NCBI RefSeq assembly: GCF_023159225.1
Contig: NC_063169.1
Location: 56,259,934-56,323,933 of the forward strand
Direction: 5' to 3'
Source of the DNA: Perognathus longimembris pacificus
Taxonomy: Eukaryota > Chordata > Mammalia > Rodentia > Heteromyidae
Length of the DNA stretch: 64,000 nt
The notes beneath the pieces are model-generated. The model was not told the origin of the DNA. It ran no database searches and saw only the letters and a program-made list of their open reading frames with translations. Of the stretch, positions 56,950-64,000 are shown in pieces (positions within the stretch are counted from its first letter, which is position 1; every line of letters begins with the position of its first letter). The translations under genes and the position numbers were made by a program.

Positions 56950-59270
56950 ATGGAATAGGAGAAATTAATATAGAAACCGGGGTCAGGGTGACATAACTTG
57001 TGAAAATTATTTGGTTTAGGAAATATCATAATCCATTGTGAATTGTGAGAGAGAGCTCTGTGACCAGGCTAGAGCTCTTCATGAAATAGAAGAGGGTACA
57101 GAAGGGGAGGTAAGGTAGGTGTATACAGTGTTACATCATGAGAAAGTAGTCTAAGTAGAAAGGATAGAAGAAGTGTAAGGATTTGGAGACAGAAATAGAA
57201 TATATACTAGAAGTTATTGAGGAGTATAAATAACAGCACTTTTTATTTGGTTTGAATAAATGATGCTGGATGTTTTGTAGGCACATTGGATATTCCTTAT
57301 TTTCTCTTCCCTTCTTTGGGCATTTCTCCTTCCCTCCCTCCTTCTCTTTTCCCACTCCTATTTTTTTTCCACATTACAGTCTTTCTCTTACATTTTCCTT
57401 TCCAACTTATCTCAAAGCCATAATTTGAATTGGCTGATGCTTGCTGTTATTCTTTTTCTGTTGATCTAACATTTCTAATGCTAGATTATTATCCTTTCTT
57501 TTCTCCTTCTCATACTCTTGGAACTCTGTTAAATTGTCCTGGGGAATAAGAGCTGTGTTGGTTATCTTGATCTTGTTATGCATTCATAAACAATAACATT
57601 CTCATATGCTGCTGATAAAAATTGCGATTAAAATTCTTGAAATGAATAGTAAGTAGCCAATGCTCAGTTCATGTGCTCTTGTAGCAACTGAGTTTAGTAT
57701 AACTCATTTTGTTACTCCATCGTAATTATTTAGAGTAAAGGTTTATATTCAGGAGTATTTGGGATAAATGAATGATTTTAACTTGTGATATGCACATAAT
57801 AAAACAACTGAAAGCAGAATGTTATCAGGAATAAAAATTTTGTAAATAAGTAAAGTGGACTTTTCATGTGCTTTAAAATTATTGTCCAAATATCTAAACC
57901 CAAAAGCAAAACCCATACACAACCAAACTAAAACAAAACAAAACAAAGGCAGAACAAAAGGCTCCACAAAATAAAACAAAACTATCTTGGCCAGTTCTGT
58001 CTTGGATCCACCTAAAAAGGGACTTATTCTTCTCATCTGCTAGTATAAAAATAGGAATTTGATTTGAAGTGGCTCAATGTCAGGCAAAAGAGAGATGTGC
58101 CAATAATCAAATATTCTTGACAGATACATAGTATTGAAACCAGAAGAAAAACATCAACATGTTTATCTTTCATCAAGTTAAGGTCAGTAGAAATATTTCT
58201 GTGTAATGTAATATATCATCAGGGAATGTCATCTTGAGAAGGTCAATTTAAATAGGAAAGAAAAATTTGTCATCTGAATCAAAACCACAAGCCAGCCTCC
58301 AAACATAAAACTGTAAGTGATATTCGGAAACAGGAATCTGGAATAGTTCCTTTCATTTGGTAACTTCTGGGACAAGGCATGTTCCAGCATGTGTGCTTCT
58401 AGGATGGAGCATGGTACAAAGGGTGGAGGATTAATTTGGTTTGCATTAAAATAATGTCAAGTTTCCCACAAAGAGAAAAATCCAATTAAAGGGACATAAA
58501 CATGCTTTAAGTGTTGTCATATGTGTTGCCAGAACAACAGACCTTTATTTAGCGTAATCTCAGTGCTCATAACATAATCAGTGCTAAAGTCACTTAGAGA
58601 AATATTGGACATTTTCCAGGTGACTAGCTAGCTAATTGGCCCTCCTGTGGGGATGTAGGTCGAGTAGAGGAAGGAAGATTGACTTCCTGATATTCCTGAA
58701 AACTCTTTTAAAATATACCATGGTGGGAATTTACCTATGGAGGAAATACTAATCTTCACAGAATGATCTAGATCTTATAAATGTCTAAATCAAGTCATTG
58801 AAAAAAAACCCCACAGGTATTTTCTTGTCTATATAATGTGGTGCAACACTTACACCTTAATTCCCTCCCAGAAAATTAGCTGAATACATTTTTACCATGT
58901 TCAGGGTCTTTAAAGGAAAAGGTACTAAGAAGAAACCTTAAGTGATATAATTAATACTTGTTCTGCAGTTAAATTTAAGGAAACCATTTAGTATTCATAA
59001 AGTCCATTATAAATGATGTGGCATTAATAAAACATTTAAATCAAAATTGTTCATTAATATTTTTTTTCTCAAATATGTTCTAGTAGCTTGAAGAACAAAG
59101 TGTGGTGCATACACATTTCACAAAAAGGTGTGCTTTGTTTAGAATAGATATTTCATCTTCAAAAATTGCACTAGTCAGTAAGATAAGAGGATGAAAGCTC
59201 TTGCCTGTAAACCGCTTCTTTTCCTTTTCTTTTTTTTAATTTACTGATTTGTTTTTTCAAGACTACATAG
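56950..59270. other. AT-rich stretch, no gene seen
   Basis: A pyrimidine-rich patch lies at 57305-57360. An (AAAAC)n-like run (CTAAAACAAAACAAAACAAA) lies at 57929 without a SINE body attached. Confidence 0.35.
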
Positions 59271-59284
59271 TTACCTCTCTATTT

Positions 59285-59478
59285 TTCTGTCTTTCTTTCT
59301 TTTTTATTTTTGCCAGTCCTGGTGCTTCCCTGGCTTCTTTATGCTCAAGGATAGCACTCTAGATTTTAAGCCACAGCTCCACTTCTGGCTTTTTCTATAT
59401 ATGTGGTGCTAGGGAATCGAACCCAGGGCTTCATGTATGCGAGGCAAGAACTCTACCACTAGGCTATATTCCCAGCCC
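59285..59478 (-). mobile_element. Dimeric ID-like SINE
   Basis: The complement of the right monomer (GCCAGTCCTGGTGCTTCCCT, CACAGCTCCACTTCTGGC) is followed by the complement of the left monomer (GTGGTGCTAGGGAATCGAAC, CTACCACTAGGCTATATTCC, CCAGCCC). The T/C-rich tail is at 59285-59312. An imperfect duplication, ACCTCTCTATTTT versus ACCTCTGTAGTTT, flanks it (59273 and 59479). Confidence 0.88.
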
Positions 59479-60259
59479 ACCTCTGTAGTTTTGAGACTTG
59501 AAGTTTGAGGATTTCTTCTGAATATCTTTGATTAGGTTAAGTAGTCACTTGAAAAAAATCCTTAGTCTTAATTCAGATCAAATTCTGTATAGAATTAATG
59601 ATTTATTTCAATAAATATTCATTGGACATTTATAAAGAGCTAAGTACCAGAGATACAGAGATAAAAAGATGTAGAATTCATTTTTGTTATGAAACAAGTA
59701 CATGATTCGAACTGTATACAGACTTTTGGTAAATTCTAGCCTTGGAATTCCAACTGTGTACAACTATGAATCAGATATTTTCATCTATACATCTTATGTT
59801 AATTTAAATTCCAATCTCCAAAATAAGCTCCTTATTTTTTGTTTTTTTTCAGCCATAAATAACAATTATTCCTCCCAATAGTCATATGTAAACATGTACA
59901 TAAACAATACATGCGTTTGATTTCTTTTCTTCTTTATTCTTTTATCTAGTCATTTACCTTCTTTTCTTACCCTCGAATCTATCCAGCCAGTGAAAAATTC
60001 TGACATCTGTTTATAAATTATTCATTTATATTTCTACATTTTTTTTCTTGGAGAGTAACTTGTAAAAAAAAGTTTAATTCGAATCCTTGTCAGCCCCTTC
60101 CTAGATATATGTATTTAAAGATGCTTGGAACATCTCTGCAAGTGTAGGCTTCCTCTGAAGATTATTTTGAGAATGAAGAAGATCAAACAGGCTGAGTGCT
60201 CTATCTCATACTTTAATGCTCACTATGGAGACCAGAGGGACTGAAGATCGAGGCTAGCT
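59479..60259. other. Mostly unassigned; one ancient repeat piece
   Basis: At 59595-59680, TTCAATAAATATTCATTGGA, AGAGCTAAGTACCAGAGATA and CAGAGATAAAAAGATG follow the ancient MIR/L2-type 'CAACAAATATTTATTGAGC...CTGGGGATACA' order, as at 9740. Confidence 0.4.
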
Positions 60260-61935
60260 GGATGACATTATTTATCTAAATTTTCTCTGATTTCTTTCTT
60301 TGTAATTCTACAGATTTCACCATATACTTCTTAAAAATATGGTTTTTTTGGAAGTGTGTATGCATTCTTCAGTTTCTTGAAAATATTCAACAACAGTGTC
60401 TTATAAAATTTGTTTCTAGGTCTTCAGTGTTAGCTATAAACATATGACTGTCTTTGAATGTTGCTCTTCTGTCTGGACCATCACTAAGCTGATTCATTTC
60501 TAGGAAAATTTTGGAAACCGATTTGGAATTTTATACAAAGACAAATAATACTGCTAGAGACTAAGGATGATCTGATTTCTTTTTCCAATGTGCATGTCTT
60601 TCATTTCTTTTATAGTTATGACTTCCAAACCATCGCTGAACCTCTGTAAGAGCAAACATCTGGGCATAGCTCTTGATCCAAAACCCACTCAGCATTTTGC
60701 AGGGATGTCTGATTTGATTGCAAGAGTGTAGAGATATTCTTTCTCAGATTGAGCTTTCTTTACTCCTAGCTTTCTGAAATGTCCTTAGTTTGCTTTTAAC
60801 TCCATGATGTATGTTGATATCTCAAAATGTGTCCCCGGAATATATTGACATTATGGAGTTCTCCTTATTTAGTCTGTTAGGACAGGCAATTACATTTTTT
60901 AAAAGCAGTAATCCAGTGTTCCATTTCTGAGATAAACCTCACTAACTTTTTATGCACACTCCTTTTTATGCAATTCTGGGTATCATTTTCTAATATTTGG
61001 CTGAATATTTTTATACCTTTGATCTGTATGGTAATATTTTGTATATTCCTATTTTCACTTTGTTATTAAAATCATGTTAGTCTTCTCAACTAGAAAATGT
61101 TCAGTTTTATTTTCTGGGAAAAGGTTTTGTGGAACTGGTGACAGTTTAATTTTGAATATTTTGGACAATTTACCAAGACTATAATGTGGATCTGGACTTT
61201 TCTTCTATTTTCAAGGATATTTTCAACTGTGATTTCTTTTTCTGTGTATTTATCTGACTGTTGTCGTTATGATTACTCAAAAATGTGTTTTGATACTCGG
61301 TCTTTCAATATCTTTGTAAATTAATCTAATTTGTTGAATTTACATAGATAGATATTTATATTAGTATCCTTTGAATGTTCATTGGTTCTGATTTTTATTT
61401 GGAAATTATATATTATTTGTTTTTTAATCCTTCAATTTAGAATTATTTTATGTGAAGCTTTATTAGTTTTACTAATAATTAGAACTTCTTTTGGTTAATT
61501 ATTTTCACTAGCATGCTTATTTGGAGTTTGTTCTTTTTGTAGTTTAGTTTTCCTTAAAATAGGAACTGTAGATATTGATTTGTGTCTATTTAGTTCTTAT
61601 ATAAGCATTTTAAAGCTATACATTTTTCTGTCTTCTTTAGCTTCATCTCTCATTAGGGTTTTTAAATCCACCAAACTTTGATATATTGTATTTTAATAGT
61701 TATTGAAAAAGATGTATTGCTTTCTATCTCTTTCTTAATTATTTAATATTGTTAATCTAATTTCCAAGAGTTCACAGACTTTCTCTGTTCTGTAATCTAG
61801 TTGATTAGTAGTGATTTCATAATCAAAATGGAAAAATCCCCATTTTTGTTTTGACTGATCATTCTGGGTCATCTTGCTTGGCTCATTTGCCTGTGGGTCT
61901 GCAACTTGTTTCATGCTTCCAGTATCTCTTTTTTT
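60260..61935 (-). mobile_element. Ancient LINE-1, antisense ORF2 body
   Basis: Read on the minus strand this follows mammalian L1 ORF2, much decayed. On the plus strand one sees, in order, AATGTGCATGTCTTTCATTTC (60587), AGGTTTTGTGGAACTGGTGA with GGATCTGGACTTTTCTTC (61120-61205), TTTAATCCTTCAATTTAG, and TTTAAAGCTATACATTTTTC with a CTTCATCTCTCATTAGG-like segment (61608-61660). No open frame survives. The limits are estimates. Confidence 0.7.
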
Positions 61936-61939
61936 GTTG

Positions 61940-62056
61940 GTTATTTTGGAGTCAGAACCTTAACTTTTCTGCCCATGGTGGCTCCCAACACTATCTTCTG
62001 TATTTCAACTTCCCAAGTAACTAGTATTATGAGTGTGAGCCATTGGCACTAGGCTT
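61940..62056 (-). mobile_element. B1-like SINE fragment
   Basis: TTCAACTTCCCAAGTAACTAGTATTATGAGTGTGAGCCATTGGCACTAGGC is the complement of a decayed B1-like left half (GCCTGTAATACTAGTTACTTGGG-type order). Confidence 0.6.
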
Positions 62057-62175
62057 CAAATTAAATTTAACTTAATAAGTCTTATGTGCAAATTACAAAT
62101 GTTGTCTAAGTAGGTGAATATTTCTTTAGACAGCATATTGTTGTATTAGTTTAATCTGATATGAAATAGTTCTTT

Positions 62176-62416
62176 CTTTACATTTTTTAATGGTTCTGGT
62201 GCTTGAACTCAGGACCTAGGCACTGTCCTTGAGCTTTGTTGCTCAAGCTACTACTCTACCACTTGAGCCACAGCTTCACTTCTGGCTTTCTGGTGGTTAA
62301 TTGAAGATAAATGTCTCATGGATTTTCTTGTCCAAGCTGGCTTCAAACTATGATCCTTAGATCTCAGCCTCTTGAATAGTTAAGAATACAAGCATGAGTC
62401 ACTGGTGCCCAGCTCA
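62176..62416 (-). mobile_element. Composite SINE with target duplication
   Basis: The complement of the ID-like right half (CTCTACCACTTGAGCCACAG at 62253) is followed by TGGTGGTTAATTGAAGATAA and the complement of the B1-like half (CAAGCTGGCTTCAAACTATG to AAGCATGAGTCACTGGTGCC). The duplication AAATAGTTCTTT / AAATAGCTCTTT is at 62164-62175 and 62417-62428. Confidence 0.88.
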
Positions 62417-62739
62417 AAATAGCTCTTTATGAAAGTAAAATATTGTTATTATTTATATGGTTAGATATATGATTACCATCTTTATTACTAGTTTTCTGCT
62501 CATTATTTATATTTATGCTTTTTTAAATTCATAGGCTTATTTTCTTAAATATTTTGAATTACATAAACAATTTCAAATTTTTACTAGTATTTTGGCTTTA
62601 TTTTTCTGTTAGGTATTAATTTGGAAGTTACAAAATATGAAGAATAAAAAATTATAGTTTCATATTTTTATCTCATTCAACTAAAAATGACTACATTCCT
62701 TATTGCTTGAGAAAGCAAACATCACAAAGTTGATCACAG

Positions 62740-62956
62740 GGGGGCTGGGGATATGGCCTGGTGGCAAGAGAGCTTGCCTTGTATACATGAGGCCCTGGGT
62801 TCGAGTCCCCAGCACCACATATACAGAAAACGGCCAGAAGTGGCGCTGTGGCTCAAGTGGCAGAGTGCTAGCCTTGAGCAAAAGGAAGCCAGGGACAGTG
62901 CTCAGGCCCTGAGTCCAAGGCCCAGGACTGGCCAAAACAAAACAAAACAAAACAAA
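62740..62956 (+). mobile_element. Young dimeric ID-like SINE with (AAAAC)n tail and target duplication
   Basis: Nearly intact: GGGGCTGGGGATATGGCCTG, B-box GGGTTCGAGTCCCC, linker CACATATACAGAAAACGGCC, right monomer GGCGCTGTGGCTCAAGTGGC and CTGAGTCCAAGGCCC, then an (AAAAC)n tail of about five units. The 16-bp duplication ACAAAGTTGATCACAG is at 62724-62739 and 62957-62972. Intact CpGs (GTTCGAG, GGCGCT) support a recent insertion. Confidence 0.96.
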
Positions 62957-62972
62957 ACAAAGTTGATCACAG

Positions 62973-63229
62973 TACAATTTATATTTTACACAGAAATTAT
63001 ATTTATAAAATTCATTCAAAAGCATTTTGTTATATATATACATGTACATATATAAATGTATGTTTATATATTTCAAGTAAATTTTAAATTCAATTGATCT
63101 AAATTTTACTTAAATTAATTTCTCATTTAATTAATAGCTTTAAAAATCCTAACATTGTCTTTAAATTATATAACTAAATAATTTGTTTGTACATGCTTAT
63201 TCTAGATCCATAAGCATGATTTCTATTTG
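62973..63229. other. AT-rich sequence
   Basis: A TATATA/CATATA patch lies at 63031-63070. Nothing else recognised. Confidence 0.4.
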
Positions 63230-63767
63230 ATCAACTGTCAGGGTTCGCAACCCCTCTCCCCACTTCTCCAGAGGAGATGCCCAAATTCCAAACTATGAAA
63301 GAACACTCCGCTTTAACCTCCTGCCCACGAAAGGAACAAAGTGTGTTCTTATGGATTATGCTAAGCTGAGGAAAGGTTGCCAAAGCCTCCTCCCCCCACC
63401 CCCCCTCATGTCAGGAACCGCAGCGGAGAGAGGGGCATCGGGGAGACGATTCGATGGCCCATGAATCTCACCCATCCAGAAGGAGGGGAGAAGAATTTAT
63501 TACGGTAACAAAGGTGGAAGGAGAGGGACCCGGGGTGACTAGCTAATTGGCTGAACTGGGCTGCCCATCAGGTGATGTCATAAAACTTCCTCTGTGGGTG
63601 GAGATCACAATCCCCCAAGGGCCAGGCCTCCATCATTAGACACGTGGCCAAGCCGAGAGGCGGGGACCGCTTGCTTCTCTTCGGGTTGAGGCCGGAAGGT
63701 GGGAGGGGCTCCCTCCCACACTGCCCCAGGGCTGGGGGAAGGGCAGCGTGAATCCCCAACAATCAAC
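63230..63767 (-). mobile_element. Solo LTR of a class II-like endogenous retrovirus, with target duplication
   Basis: The LTR runs 63236-63761: it starts TG and ends CA on both strands, and is bounded by the 6-bp duplication ATCAAC at 63230-63235 and 63762-63767. Six-bp duplications are usual for class II (ERVK-type) elements. Polarity is inferred: minus, because AATAAA occurs on that strand at 63496-63501, about 260 bp from the U3 end. It is GC-rich with many CpGs, unlike the flanks, which suggests a recent insertion. No viral genes remain, so the internal part was probably removed by LTR-LTR recombination. The minus-strand frame at 63568-63762 lies inside the LTR and is not a gene. Confidence 0.85.
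63496..63501 (-). terminator. Polyadenylation signal of the solo LTR
   Basis: TTTATT on the plus strand, that is AATAAA on the minus strand, inside the LTR at mid-length. This is the main evidence for its polarity. Confidence 0.55.
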
Positions 63768-63840
63768 ATAGTTTCTATGTTTTGTCTTATGATAATTTAA
63801 TTGAATAAATGAAGAATATGAGTATTAATTTTATTTCCTA

Positions 63841-63928
63841 GGGGCTGGGGATCTGACTCAGCGGAAGAGTGCCTACCTGGTGAGCACAAGGCCCGAGTTT
63901 GGTCCTCAGCTCTGGAAACAAAAAAACA
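63841..63928 (+). mobile_element. Single ID element (BC1-like)
   Basis: GGGGCTGGGGATCTGACTCAGCGGAAGAGTGCCTACCTGGTGAGCACAAGGCCCGAGTTTGG... follows the classic ID/BC1 order: a G-rich 5' end, an A-box-like GACTCAGCGGAAGAGTGC, a B-box-like CCGAGTTTGGTCCTC, then CAGCTCTGGAAAC and an A-rich tail. Unlike the dimers it is a monomer and ends at the typical ID 3' end. Confidence 0.88.
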
Positions 63929-64000
63929 AAAACTATAAAAGACCAATTTTATCTCCTACAAAAGCCTATTCTAGAAATACACCTGCGAAAAAAAAGAGAA
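63929..64000. other. Window edge, unassigned
   Basis: Short AT-rich sequence; nothing recognised. Confidence 0.4.

Noticed and set aside
57131..57355. Lysine/glutamate-rich minus frame (MGKEKEGGKEK)
   Set aside because: It translates the pyrimidine patch at 57305-57360 and then loses any pattern; no domain.
62681..63076. 131-codon minus frame and two plus frames over the SINE at 62740
   Set aside because: The body of the sequence is the SINE; the same LASPGPWTQGLS... type frame also appears at 43667-43954 and 48677-48865, each through another SINE copy.
63568..63762. Open frame within the solo LTR as a viral gene
   Set aside because: It starts near the U3 edge, has no known domain, and is fully inside the LTR.
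63841..63928. A true tRNA gene
   Set aside because: The body is the BC1/ID SINE with G-rich 5' end and A-rich tail; the tRNA cloverleaf is not preserved.
1..64000. CRISPR arrays, bacterial operons or phage genes
   Set aside because: Introns-and-repeats texture, SINEs, LINE-1 and LTRs show a mammalian genome; no regular spacer-repeat array was seen.

Overview
The window is mammalian nuclear DNA, AT-rich and dominated by retrotransposon debris. The SINEs place it in a rodent. They are ID-like (tRNA-derived) dimers plus composites that join a B1/7SL-like left half to the same right half. This combination suggests a heteromyid or geomyid rodent (kangaroo rat, pocket mouse, pocket gopher), but that assignment is from memory of repeat types and was not searched. 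I see no supportable host protein-coding exon, tRNA or rRNA gene, so the stretch reads as a gene desert or the inside of a very large intron.

Layout. Positions 1-560 hold an LTR-like segment with a TATA-like box and a polyadenylation signal. From 600 to 29,700 AT-rich unique sequence carries scattered SINEs, ancient MIR-like pieces, a MaLR-like LTR, 5'-truncated LINE-1 3' ends, a perfect 23-bp inverted repeat, a short minisatellite and a long CCTT/pyrimidine tract. From 29,700 to 38,155 there is a LINE-1 cluster: a 0.75-kb L1 3' end, then a full-length L1 (about 30,699-38,142, flanked by a 12-bp target-site duplication) with 5' UTR, ORF1, ORF2 and 3' UTR. Both ORFs are broken by stops and frameshifts, and the reverse-transcriptase active site has lost an aspartate. 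From 38,200 to 63,200 there is more unique sequence with SINEs, L1 ends, a CTAT array and a long, old antisense L1 (about 60,260-61,935). The right edge carries an apparently complete solo LTR (63,236-63,761) with a 6-bp target duplication, followed by a single ID element.

The features work together only as a record of retrotransposition. L1 ORF2-type machinery explains the L1 copies and also the SINEs, several of which have A-rich tails and target duplications that can be read directly. Two L1 insertions (17,694-18,257 and 49,515-50,376) have the inverted 5' segment expected of twin priming, each bracketed by a target duplication. No novel multi-gene system was found. The best leads are the twin-primed insertions, the FADA active-site change, the modular SINE halves, the perfect inverted repeat at 4348-4451 and a weak candidate terminal exon at 54,506-54,660.
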